Source: Rhexocercosporidium sp. MPI-PUGE-AT-0058
Taxonomy: Eukaryota; Ascomycota; Leotiomycetes; Helotiales
NCBI GenBank assembly: GCA_020746875.1
Contig: JAGTJL010000013.1
Location: forward strand, 1,612,001-1,676,000
Length of the DNA: 64,000 bases
Direction: 5' to 3'
The notes under the pieces were generated by a model. That model worked only from the letters and a program-made list of their open reading frames with translations. It made no database searches and had not been told where the DNA came from. The position numbers and the translations under genes were made by a program. Position 1 is the first letter of the stretch, and every line of letters starts with the position of its first letter. Below are positions 12,507 through 22,862 of this stretch, in pieces.

Positions 12507-13541
12507 TTACAACGCCAGAGCCACGGCAGCAAGTGCAAGCACACAGATAGAGCGGGCAACCTGGTTCATGCTGGCACCACCAGTGACTGTGACTGGTGCC
12601 GATGTCGTTGGCTTGACGATAACTCCTGTGCTGGACCCTGGGGAGCTTGGCTTTGTTACAGTTGGGTACGGCCCTGCAACGTAGACCGAGGATGGCATAG
12701 AGGCCCCGGCAGACGCGGATGTGGTGCAGCTCGAGGTTGAAAGAGTTACGACACTAGACTTGGATGGATAGCTCGCCGCTGGATAAGTCTGAACGCTGGG
12801 TTTGGATGAAGTGCTGCTCGCCGCTGGGTAGGTCTCGACACCGGATTTGGTTGGGGTGCTGCTCGAGGTAGTGTCGGAAGCGGAGGCAGTTTCAGACACC
12901 GAAGCGGTTGTAGCGCTGCTCGAAGTAGTCTCTGATGCCGATGTTGTTGTTCCAGGCGCCGTGGAAGAAGTGGTGGTCGATGGAGCATCGACGCAGTTGC
13001 CAGCAGCGTAAGCGGCAACACCGTCTGCTAAAGCTGCGTTGAATGGAGCCGCAAGCGAAATAGCTACAGGTTGGACATCGATTGGGACAAGGGCGACGAT
13101 GGCGTCGATGAGACCCGAAGAGGCAGTTTTGATGCTGGTCGTTATTGAAGCGAGATCGCTGCATAGACGTGCAGCTTCGAAGGCTGACTTCTTTGCAATC
13201 AAGTCGTTAACAAGTGCCTGCCCCACCGTCTGTAGGGCTGTGACGGGGCCAGCCAAGGCAATTGCATCGGCGAATGTAAGGGCACCGCTGGAGGGCACAG
13301 TTGCTGCTTGGCCGTTGATGGTAGATACCAAAGCAGCAGCTTTGCTATCGAGATCTGCTGCGTCGCCAGAGAAGGAATTGACCGCGGCGTCAAGTGCAGA
13401 AAGGCCAGATCCGACCGCATTTAGGACATTTGTGATGGCAGGTACATCTCGTTCGACTGGTGTACCGCGACCGACGATGACGGGCTCAGCAATGATGCCA
13501 ATGGCCATGGTGGCCAGGGTGAATGCAGTGTTGACTTTCAT
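12507..13541 (-). CDS. HsbA / cell-wall galactomannoprotein-like GPI protein
   Basis: Single-exon gene, 344 residues, ATG at 13541. The signal peptide is MKVNTAFTLATMAIGIIA. Residues about 30-180 match the hydrophobic surface binding protein A / Mp1-type fold: a helical, Ala- and Ser-rich domain with VPAITNVLNAVGSGLSALDA, LVSTINGQ, ALAGPVTALQTVGQALVNDL and LCSDLASITTSIKTAS. It lacks aromatic residues. Residues about 185-325 form a Ser/Thr-rich stalk (TTTSSTAPGTTTSASETTSS) with three related units of the type (K/T)(S/P)(G/S)V(E/Q)TYPAAS, typical of heavily O-mannosylated wall proteins. The tail ends in a hydrophobic segment (SICVLALAAVALAL), a probable GPI-anchor signal. Homologues bind hydrophobic surfaces or lipids, or are wall antigens. 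Expected at the cell wall surface. A secreted, non-anchored form cannot be excluded. Confidence 0.85.
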   Translation of the reverse strand: MKVNTAFTLATMAIGIIAEPVIVGRGTPVERDVPAITNVLNAVGSGLSALDAAVNSFSGDAADLDSKAAALVSTINGQAATVPSSGALTFADAIALAGPVTALQTVGQALVNDLIAKKSAFEAARLCSDLASITTSIKTASSGLIDAIVALVPIDVQPVAISLAAPFNAALADGVAAYAAGNCVDAPSTTTSSTAPGTTTSASETTSSSATTASVSETASASDTTSSSTPTKSGVETYPAASSTSSKPSVQTYPAASYPSKSSVVTLSTSSCTTSASAGASMPSSVYVAGPYPTVTKPSSPGSSTGVIVKPTTSAPVTVTGGASMNQVARSICVLALAAVALAL

Positions 13542-15251
13542 GTTGACGGTTTGACGAGTTAGATAACTTGCAATTGACTTGAATGAAGGTAACGATCGTG
13601 GACAGGAACGAGTGGCTGTCGAGGGAATCGGAGGCTCTTGCAGAGATATGGAAGAAACAGTGCTTCCCCGACTGTCTTATGAACAAAAGCTCGACGTTGA
13701 AATCACCCGCACGAGCAGGGGCTTCGTTGCTGTCGATATTGGAACCTCGGATCATGTTGGTCACTGGCACGCCGTTGAAATGAGACATATGCCAATTCTG
13801 CCTCCGCATTCCACTCAAGGCATGGGCAATGAAATTGGAAGATCGTAAACGGGCGACTAATTAATGCGGGGGAAGTTGGAGTAGGAAGGTCTTCTAGAAA
13901 GGGATGTAAGTCCCGATATTGGATAACCGAGATGGCGTTGGTTGACAGGGTTTCTGGTTGGACGTCAATGAAGCCTCGTGCAAATTTGTAATGCAATTGT
14001 TTGGACAGTGTGATCTAATCTAATGGCCAATCCGGGGTAGCTTGGACGAGATATGCACATGCTTCAGAAGGGCGGCTTTGGCTTAGGGAAGGAGGTACGT
14101 AGCTTGTGGAGAACGGTTTGGTGGCCAGCGAGGGTATCTATGGCTTCGGGCTTTCAGCCGAGAGAAGGTAATGTACGGAAGACTGGTGGGCCTGCGAAAG
14201 ATCAAAGGCCAAGTTCGCATGGTCGCTATACGGTACCAGCACGCGAACACAGCATAGCTACGCCAATGGAGAGAAACAATACTACTTAGATTTCGAGAGG
14301 AGAAGTCCAAATCAGAGTCTGAGATCCGAGAGTCTGAAAGTCTCTCGGCCACAACACATGTTTACGAAGTATTGCCAACAGCCACACGACCCGGCGGCAA
14401 GCCCGAATGCGGACACCGCGACGACCCCTGAACGCGTGCACAGGCTCGGGCTTGGTGCCGCTTTCGTGGGGTATGAGGGGAGAAGGGGAGAAGGGGAGAA
14501 GGGGAGGTCTGGGAGCCCCTGACTCGCGTCTCGCTTAAGTGGGAGGGGACGGAGATGTTTCTTTCCTAGGACTGACCAATCACGAAGTCCATGATCTCGG
14601 TCGGTATCTCGATTTCAGCTTCTACAAGTAATACTTACTACCTAAGGGGTTCCCAGAAACGGGAACTGGTTATACTTAGACTATACCAAGTAATAGTACC
14701 TTTTGGATAAGGCTGCACTGCGCCGACGTCCCGAGACCCAGGAACTGGTCGTGTATCGATTCTGCGACTGGCGCGCGAACGTCACGCACGATCTGGCGAG
14801 AAGAGGGAGCGAAAAGCGAATGGGATGATAAAAGAATCGAAACCTGTAAAGTCTACGTCTAGAGCAAAATGTTGTTACGGTAGGAACAAGGAAGATGTGG
14901 GGCTCATAGGATAACATCAAAATCAAATCAATTCGTGTGCCCGGTTCCTTCTTCAATTAACGAGACAAGCTAATTAACCTGCGAAACGAAGTTTGGTTGA
15001 GGACGAACAGGCGACCATATATATCCGAACATTCCTATCCAGTAGGATATATTCATAATTAGGTTACGTTACGCTATGGACCACTGCCACGACCAACAAG
15101 AACATCATTCAAAGAGCGAAGAAGCCTGCTGCTGTCCGCTATAAATCCTGTCTCTGCCACTGTTCATGATCTAATCTAGCATGTGTTATGGTGATTAATC
15201 TATTGCTGGTTGGCCATTTGTGCGTTTTGGGCAATCCTCAATGACAAAATT
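13542..15251. other. intergenic with short (AGGGGAGA)n repeat
   Basis: Upstream of the HsbA gene and downstream of HET1. No supported gene. It contains the short tandem repeat at 14476-14506. The part from about 15022 to 15251, just downstream of the HET1 stop, also occurs in RIP-mutated form at 37406 onward, so the duplicated segment extended past the gene. Confidence 0.6.
14476..14506. repeat. microsatellite-like 8-bp purine tandem repeat
   Basis: Nearly four head-to-tail copies of AGGGGAGA, visible directly. Purine-only on this strand; possibly part of a promoter polypurine tract, no function inferred. Confidence 0.8.
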
Positions 15252-17168
15252 TCATGACATCTCTACGTCACCTTCCGAGTCCGTAGTCTCATCGCTTCCA
15301 AACTCGCTGACATCTTCACTGTCTGATTTAGCTATTCCATCGCTCCTGGCCTCAGCTGCGCCCTGATCGATAAATAGTGAAACCGAGAATATTGTGCTGG
15401 TATCGGATTCACCAGGTAGTGGATCAACATCGTGACCTTCGCTGACGACTAATGAGAACGAATTACATTCATCCCAGTAGAAACTTGGTGGCCGAAACGT
15501 CATCTGGGTATCTTCCACCGTCTCCAATGACGTCCCGCTTGGGAATAGTTTCACTGCGGTTTCAACTCCATTGTTGACTTCGCGAATCCCAACATACAGT
15601 ACAACTGAGCAAGATGCACTACGTTCTACGTTAAGAACAGAAGCTGCTATCTTCCTGTTTTGCAAAACATCTCGCGGTATGCAGACTGTGCTTCGATGTA
15701 GACCCAAGATTGCATCGCCTATTTGCCGAAGGGATTTAATTCTGAAGCTAGTATCGATCTCTAGGTTAGGAAACAGAATGACGAATGCGTACTGATGGCG
15801 GCAGCGATCACCTGGGAAATAGGCTTGATCCCGGGGAACATGTATTTGATGTACGGACTGCCTGCGCTGCGTTCGTACTAGAAAGGGTCCTGGAGGAAAA
15901 GGCGCTCTATAGTATACGTCTCCCACTTTCAGTAGGAGGACACACCACAATTCGCGATCAGGGAGAACTGTAGGATTCCGAAACATAACTGTTATGATGT
16001 TAAGAGCTCCAAATATATAGTCCGGATCCGCGGTAGGGATAAGTTCAAGACTTATCGAGAGCCCAAAATTTGTCAGTGACAATATGGTGCTCAGGGGGTT
16101 AATGACCCCGCCCTCCCTATCGCCTTTCCCCTCGCCCTCCCCCTCGCGCTCTTGCTCGTATAGGTAGAGTTCCCTTTGAAAGTTAGAACTAGAGCTCATG
16201 AGCTTAGTATTGAAGTTGGAAAAGAGTTTGGCTGATCCGGCGAAGATATTGGGATAGCGTCTTCCTGCCGTGTTGCGAGTCTCCTGTGGCCATTGCCAGG
16301 CAAATAACGTGTGATCTGTCGACTGTTTCATAATTTCTTCCTGCAGTCTTTTGAAAGCATTATTGCCTTCTCCGTATAGCAACGGCATATTGATATCGAA
16401 GATACCTAGAAGACAATAGGCGATATCCTCCTCACGAGTTGTCTCTCGACCAGCTATCCACGACATCTTTTCTCCATTTGACAAATGCACAATGCTCTGA
16501 GGGAAAGTAAGAGCATTGAGTCGTATGCCAGTGATGTCTGAAAGCAACTCTAGTAGAAGTCGTTGGTGGCCTTTAGCTTCGCTAGGTGTGAAACTGAAGT
16601 CGAAATATCCTGGCCATTTCATGATTATCGGCTTCCAATCATGAGTGAAAAATCGTATGCACGCTGGCGCAAGCAATTCTTGTAGTGTCCAACCACGGGT
16701 AAACCACCTACTATTCCGGAATGATTCTATGAATCTAGCCTTCTTGGTATCCTCAACAGAATCTTGCCTTTCGAAATGCTGATCCCATTTGAAGTCTTCA
16801 GCACTATCATCACCGAGCTCTCCAGCGATATCGTCAGGGTCCTCGACATCAGCAAGGTGCACGTAACAGACCTTGGAATCTCTGTACCATGCAAACATCG
16901 AATTTATTGCTTCGGAGAGTTCGGCACTGCTGGATTTGTCGATGCAGTTGGTGTCGACCCAGATGTAGCTGATGTAATCATCCCGCGCCCGAGTACAAGC
17001 AGATTGGATCTTGGCGAATCCTGGCTTTTTGGATGCTTCTTGGAGATTTTGCCAGTCCTGAAAAGTAACTTCGCCATCTCCCCAGGTGTGAGATAATATC
17101 GCATATTCCGGGATGTTGTTCCCGATGAAAAACTCAAGCTTGAGACTCTTGGTTTCGATCAACCACAT
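15252..17168 (-). CDS. HET-domain protein (heterokaryon incompatibility), HET1
   Basis: Single exon, 638 residues, ATG at 17168, stop at 15252. The N-terminal half is a full HET (PF06985-type) domain: PEYAILSHTWGDGEVTFQDW, YISYIWVDTNCIDKSSSAEL, SEAINSMFAWYRDSKVCYVH, then SRWFTRGWTLQELLAPACI and, beyond it, REEDIAYCLLGIFDINMPLL. This order is that of HET-E/HET-D-like proteins (usually followed by NACHT-WD or ankyrin repeats). Here the C-terminal about 350 residues carry no recognisable repeat or NTPase, and the tail is acidic (DSEGDVEMS). HET domains act as cell-death effectors in non-self recognition. By context it is a stand-alone HET protein with a fungus-specific C-terminus. A RIP-mutated duplicate of 15022-16698 lies at 37406-39847. 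HET1 itself shows no stops or AT-skew, so it has escaped RIP. Confidence 0.9.
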   Translation of the reverse strand: MWLIETKSLKLEFFIGNNIPEYAILSHTWGDGEVTFQDWQNLQEASKKPGFAKIQSACTRARDDYISYIWVDTNCIDKSSSAELSEAINSMFAWYRDSKVCYVHLADVEDPDDIAGELGDDSAEDFKWDQHFERQDSVEDTKKARFIESFRNSRWFTRGWTLQELLAPACIRFFTHDWKPIIMKWPGYFDFSFTPSEAKGHQRLLLELLSDITGIRLNALTFPQSIVHLSNGEKMSWIAGRETTREEDIAYCLLGIFDINMPLLYGEGNNAFKRLQEEIMKQSTDHTLFAWQWPQETRNTAGRRYPNIFAGSAKLFSNFNTKLMSSSSNFQRELYLYEQEREGEGEGKGDREGGVINPLSTILSLTNFGLSISLELIPTADPDYIFGALNIITVMFRNPTVLPDRELWCVLLLKVGDVYYRAPFPPGPFLVRTQRRQSVHQIHVPRDQAYFPGDRCRHQYAFVILFPNLEIDTSFRIKSLRQIGDAILGLHRSTVCIPRDVLQNRKIAASVLNVERSASCSVVLYVGIREVNNGVETAVKLFPSGTSLETVEDTQMTFRPPSFYWDECNSFSLVVSEGHDVDPLPGESDTSTIFSVSLFIDQGAAEARSDGIAKSDSEDVSEFGSDETTDSEGDVEMS

Positions 17169-18201
17169 GTTTCGTCAATTAGGATGTCAGTTGGACTGGA
17201 AATGTTCGGAGTTTAGAGAAAGGCTGGGTGCAAGATCTCTAGGAAGTATTGAAGGATAGAGGAGGGAGAGAGCAAAATTGGAGAGGAAACGTCGTGATTT
17301 GCATTATACGTGGTAGAGGATTTGCCAGCGGCTATTCGACGCACAGACCACTAGGACCTAAAGTTAGATGGAGGTGTGGGGATCTTGACAGCTCATATAC
17401 AAGTAGGTGTCGAGGACGGGACATGAACATTAGCGCAGAATTGAAATGGCCACATACCTAGAGAACAACAACCTGCGCATAGGACCAAGTCGCAGCAAAG
17501 CGAGGCAAAACAGAGATCTGCAATTAGGATACCCTGCGCAGTCAGCCTATTAGGAGCAGTAGTTGTTGCGAATATTAAGGCCGAAGGCCCCTAGTTACGG
17601 GCTTTACAGGCCTATAGTCAGGCCGAGTTGGCTTTGATCTAGGCCTGTAGAGCCTATATACTCGGACTACCTCTCCCTGTAGATTAGGCAGTCAATTCAA
17701 CTTGTATCGCCTGAAGCTATAGCCTCAAGCCAGCAACAGCCCCCTTCACTCGAATGGATGTTATCGTCAACATTGCGGTCTACTAGTAAGTTACTCGCGA
17801 TAGCTTACATAATTGATATGCCTTACGAAATTAAGTCGTGGTTCCCGGATTCCTCCACTATCTTCCATCTTTTGTCCTTATCATTTATCAGCGAGGAGAA
17901 AAATGGTTTCCACGTCACTTGACGTTTGGTGGGAAATTTCTCAGCCAGCTCGATAACCCGAGCTTATATCAGCGGAGGGATCGAACAAGTCTTCATGAAA
18001 TTTCATTTATCACAAGGAGGAAAGAAGAGCTTGAGAGCTCAGGAAGCTAACTACAGCAAGAGCAACGACCTTAGTAGGCTGGCCCATCGAGAGGCGGAAT
18101 GCTGTAACAGCTTAGACTTCGTACAAAGAAACTCCCTTCAGACGACCTCTGGTATTTCTCGTCACAACGGCCACCAGCAAAGCCAGATCTAGCATCGAAT
18201 A
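17169..18201. other. intergenic, with a possible decayed repeat
   Basis: No supported gene. The part around 17560-17670 has repeated GGCC-containing words (GGCCGAAGGCCCC, CAGGCCTATAGTCAGGCCG) and local inverted repeats that may be a small relic. The rest is ordinary promoter-like sequence of HET1 and the 3' flank of the next minus-strand gene. Confidence 0.45.
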
Positions 18202-21178
18202 TCACACTTTTAGTGTGACGAGGGGAGATGTCCTGACAGGAAGTGAGCTATCACTCGGAGATTGAGCGGTGCGCGTAGTGAGCAGGTTTGCTTCTTTGGC
18301 GTTTAATTTCGGCTTCTTGGGTGATGACTGCTCTTCTGTCATTACTATGCATTCTACTGCAATGTCGTCTTTGGTCTCCTTGAGTTCTCGGATCTTGTGA
18401 AAGCGCCTGAAACGTCGTGTGCTAAGGTGTCTAAATGGCTTCACATTCAATATGACAACACCGCTCTCGTTCCTGGGAGTCGCAAGCAACATCAATTCTT
18501 TGGCTCCAATCAAATAATTTTTGCCAGTGCTGAGAGTGAACCCTTCCTCTGTCTTCGTGCCTTTATAGTCTGTACTCATGACCAGCACTTTCGTACTCAA
18601 GCGAAATATCTGTTTCGGGTCAAAGGCATCGAGTATCTGTCGTTGGCAATCATGGAAATCGCTAGAGGTGTTGAGGCAGTGAGGAGTAATAGTAGCGAAT
18701 GCAACAGAATTCTCCGAAGAAGAGTCGGTAAACATTTGCGCCCAGAAGTTTCCTTCTTCACAAGGAATCTTCAAGCATTCAATTGCACTGTGCGGCTGTA
18801 GCCAAGCCAGTCGCAGCATCTTTTCTTTATCTACTCCCGTATTTCCTAAATCACCCAGAATTTTACGCACTATCTTCAACGCTGTTGGACGGAGATTCCC
18901 GGGAAGTCGCCTAAACCATTCTCCTAGGTCGGCAGTTTCAAAGGCGTTGACGATTCCCCATACGCTTTCCAGCTCCTGCAGCTGTTGTTGCTCCTGGGTT
19001 GAGTAGGTCGGGCTATGTATCCGGGGCATTATGTAAGGAGCAATAATTTGCTGAAGGGTGACTCTTTCTATTAATCCAGTGCAAATGCATGCTCGTAGGC
19101 CCCATGCATAACCGAGTCTTGGCAGAAGGTAGAAGTCGTCTTTTTCAAATAGGACTTGTTTAACTGTTTTCCCTGGCTGCTTCTTGTACTCGACAGTGCC
19201 GTTTAGGCCAACATATTGCGAAAATCCTATAGTAGCCGCTCTAGTTTCCTCTGTGTAGAGAGAGGGAAAAGTGTCCAGTGGTACAAGGACGTGAGCTATG
19301 GCGGTTTGTAGTCTCTTCTGGCCATAGGATGTTCTAAGTGGGCAGTCTGGATTGATCGAAACTGCTCCAATACGGACTTTCTCTGTTCCGCGAGCTGATG
19401 GCCTAGAAGGTATTTCATTGGGCTTTTGGGCTGTCATTGCAAGTTGTGTTTGATCCAAGAAATCATTTCCTTTGGTCCAGTGCCAGCGATCCGACGCAGA
19501 TTTGCCAGGGTGAAGAAGTCCACCACCAATCCACATGCTGCTAATATAAGATCGCTTCCCATCTGTACTAGAGTCTAGGTAATGGAACCTCGCATCTGCC
19601 CAAATGTAGACTACATTCTCCAAGGATGAAACGAGATCGCAAGGCTTCTCTGAAGTTGGCTTTACTGCTGGTGATTCAGTGTGAAGAGAATTGCACCCTT
19701 CGAAGATGAGGATAGGGCCTTTGATCATCTTTCCAAAACAAGTGAGTTCTTGGAGGCGTGCAACAATGGCATGACGGCTTAATCCAGCACCAGTCAAATA
19801 GATTGTCTCCAGATCGTGATCCAAGAATGAGAATTGTGGCATTCCAGTGTGTGCTTGAACAAAGGATTGCAATCCTAGACATAGAATTTGGGTACATGAT
19901 GCAACGCAATGCAGAGTTTCGATCTCTGGAGGCTCCCTAGCTTGAGGGCTTTGGAAAAAGAATTCGGTGCAGGGCAAGGCGCCAAAAAGATGCAAATTCT
20001 TAAAGATGCCATCAACAATGTTGGAGAGAGCTTTGTATGCAGGCTGTGTAGATGGCCTCCATGGCGGGTAATCATGAACGCCGCGGCGACGCATGCTCAC
20101 AACAAATGCTGCAATGGCGACAGGGGCAAGTATAGGGATCAGCTCAACTGTAAGAGCAGCTGCAAGAACCGTGGGAGCCCATGAAATAGCCCCTGTTATG
20201 GATGAGTTCTGACGCCTTTCCTGTATCGAGTCTTCACCGTCCCCTAGGGTCGCTCCCAGAGCCTTGAACAAGCAATCAATATCTGACAGGTTTATATCAA
20301 TTACTTCAACGACATCGTCTAACCCATTTCCAGCCTTGACAATGATAGGCAAGTAATCGCAGATAAGACCACATAGCTGCAATTCCGTAATAGCTCGGAC
20401 GAGCTGGGAGAGAGCTGTGAATGTGCGCGCTGCCAAATTGAGTAAGTCTCGACGGGGTTTTGGAGAAGATGGGTCGGCCTCTGTAAACGACGAATGCTGG
20501 GCGTATGTAATAGAAATTGTCGCATCCTCTTTTCCAAAAAAGAGGCAATGGCGGCACATTTCGTTTCGCCATTCCTCGTGCAATACGATTTCGTCTTGCT
20601 CCTGTGAAGATAGTAAGGGAATGAATCCGGCAAGCCCAAGAAACAATTCTGAAAGGTGTGGCCCACTTGCCACGGCTGAATCTTCATTCTTCAGCCGGTC
20701 TCGAGCCTGGGCGGAGTCACCATTGAAATCTGCCGCCGGGTGAGGACATCCTAGAGAATGGTGTTGCAGCTTCATCTTGCCTTCGTTACCCGATCCCATT
20801 TTATCAAAATAGGTTTCAAGGTAATCCGGTCGAAGAATCCATGGTGCATCGTACTTTTCATTGACCAGAAGGTCCGCCAAATCGGTCATACTATTCCCAT
20901 CCATATTCAGAAACTCTTTCATCCATACGTCATCATCCTTAAAGTCAGTGTCATCCAGCTTCTTAAGAATACCAAACACTGTCTGGCGATCGTCCTGTCG
21001 TCGCTTTCCGGCTCGGCGCAGCTCATCCACATTCTGTGGGATTGTCTCAGGTGTTGGCGATTCGGAGCGTCTGCTGAGCAAGGCTCGCAGCTTTGACATT
21101 CCGGCGTCTCCAGTCTCTGAAGTAGGTATTAGTCAAGCGAAGTTGAATGTCAATAGTAAAAGACTGACCTAGAGCCAT
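18202..21178 (-). CDS. large uncharacterised fungal protein (974 aa)
   Basis: Proposed model: complement(join(18202..21116, 21169..21178)). A 10-nt first coding exon (ATGGCTCTAG|GTCAGT) is joined through a 52-nt intron with a CTAAT branch site, adding MALETGDAG in frame before MSKLRALLSRR. Without it the start would be at 21099 (965 aa). The N-terminus is charged. Around residues 310-350 a hydrophobic stretch (WAPTVLAAALTVELIPILAP, then VAIAAFVV) is likely to span or associate with a membrane. The C-terminal half contains LTGAGLSRHAIVARLQELTC, MWIGGGLLHPG, VRIGAVSINPDCPLRTSYGQ, GFSQYVGLNGTVEYKKQPGK and LPRLGYAWGLRACICTGLIE. I remember this organisation from a widespread family of Pezizomycotina proteins without assigned function. 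No NTPase, kinase or HET motif is seen. The tail is basic (SSPKKPKLNAKEANLL). Same strand as HET1, 1 kb upstream of it. Confidence 0.75.
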
Positions 21179-21689
21179 TTGGAATGATAAGGTCCTGTTC
21201 CTATCGGAAAATCGGTGTATAATCCAATATTAGGCAAGTAGGTTACAGTATCGATCGGTGATAAATCGCGAGTCGTGGATGATGACTTTGTATTTTGAGG
21301 GGAGGGCGCAGAGCCTTGTTTGTTGGCAGTGTTCGCCTCACCCGCTCAGCCACCACAACAGTGGATAGCCTGCACAAGGCTGACTGCAGGACTGGCCGTC
21401 AGCCTGGAAATAGTGTGGTTACCAACTGTAACTTGAACGTCACGGTGCCCGACCCAATATAGCACCCGTCACACCAGCCGTTACTCTCCCACTGGCTGCC
21501 TCGACTTCATCGACTACAGACCTGCACCATTTCTGTAAAGATCCGCAGTTTTGGGACTAACTCTCCTGTAATTTTCAGACTAACTTAGTCCCAACCAAAA
21601 AAATTGTAAGGAATACTTGTTAGGCGTGTTGTATCGCAAAACCAGAACACCGCTTCACTACAAATCAATTTCACCCAAGACCGGCTGCC
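21179..21689. other. intergenic
   Basis: Promoter side of the 974-residue gene and 5' edge of the P450 relic. No ORF or element is supported. Confidence 0.5.
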
Positions 21690-22771
21690 AAGACCCACCG
21701 AGAGACGGGTCGACGATTGATTTGATGCCATTGTTCCAACACTTGGTAAGAGTTCTTAATAGCTCAATCCCTGTAGCTGGTCACTGACCCATCACAGAGT
21801 CTAGATACCGCGAGCGAGTTTATCTTTGGCAATTCCATGGATGATTTATGTTCCCCAGATTCACACAAAGAGTTCTTGGACGCTTATTTCTACGTTCAGC
21901 GAGGAACAGCTGTTCGTCTGATGCTCAGGTCCAAGCTGCGCTTTCTGCATCGCGACTCCAAGTGGCGACTCCAAGTGGTGGCGAGACTGACATTGTCAAC
22001 AGTTTCATCGATAAACACGTGGACGATGCGTTGATGCGAAGAGAAAAAGGCGACATCACGGGGGCAAAAGAGCAAATCCGCCTAATCGACAAGATGGTAA
22101 AGGCAACCCAAGACCGCCTGACTCTCCGCTTCCAAATGCGAGACTTCTTCACACCAGCACACGACGATCCCGCCATTGCTCTTAGCAACGCATTTTTTCA
22201 CCCCTGCCAGAGCCCAAAGACTTAGGCTATGCTTCGAGCAGAAATATTGCCTACTAGAAATTCAGAAATCACTTATCACTTGCTTAAGAAATATCGGTAC
22301 CTGAAGAACGTTATCCGCGAAACCTACCGACTCACTCTAATCTCGTCCCTAAACTCCCGCGAATGCATCACAGAATTCGTTCTGCCAAGCGGTGGCGGCA
22401 GCGGCGGCAAAGCTCCCCTTTTCATCCAGAAAGGGAGATGTCGTCCAGATAATTTCCGGTGCACGCTCCGAGACAAGAGCTTCTGGGGAGAAGACGCCGA
22501 TGAGTTCCGTCCCGAGAGATGGGATGACTTGACGGCGATGTGGGAGTATACTCCTTTCGGTGGTGGTCCGCGTGTGTGTCTTGGCTTCCGCTTGGTTTTT
22601 GCGGAAGTTGCGTACACGATAGTAGCGATGTTGAGGAGTCTGAAAGGCTTGAAAGTAGGGATGATAGGCCGTGAACTGAGGAGTCGAGGGCTACGCTTCA
22701 GAATTTGCACGGCGCCAAGGTGGCTCTGTTTCCTGCCCAGCTGGTTTGATTCTGAAGAGAAGCATTCGTGA
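21690..22771 (+). pseudogene. CYP52-like cytochrome P450 pseudogene
   Basis: P450 signatures are spread over several frames. DGSTIDLMPLFQHL is followed by a normal-looking intron (21746-21797) and SLDTASEFIFGNS. VNSFIDKHVDDAL and TQDRLTLRFQMRDFFTPAHD (a degenerate I-helix region where AG..T is expected) follow. Then come KNVIRETYRL (ExxR), DADEFRPERWDD, and the haem loop FGGGPRVCLGFRL with the Cys ligand. The order fits the CYP52/CYP63-type alkane or fatty-acid hydroxylases. It is broken by an indel-prone 13-bp tandem duplication (CGACTCCAAGTGG twice, 21953-21978), by a stop after HPCQSPKT near 22224, and by compensating shifts near 22435. The N-terminal third is missing. GC content is normal, so decay is by indels, not RIP. 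Not expected to give an active enzyme. Confidence 0.82.
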
Positions 22772-22862
22772 TATCAATTTCTTTCTTTGTCGCAGGGTTC
22801 TGGAAATTCCGAGGTTTAGTTTCAGTAATTTCAAAACATTAGTTTACCTACAAACACACCTC

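Noticed and set aside
12507..12740. Plus-strand frame across the 3' end of the HsbA gene
   Set aside because: Antisense shadow of a Ser/Thr-rich coding region.
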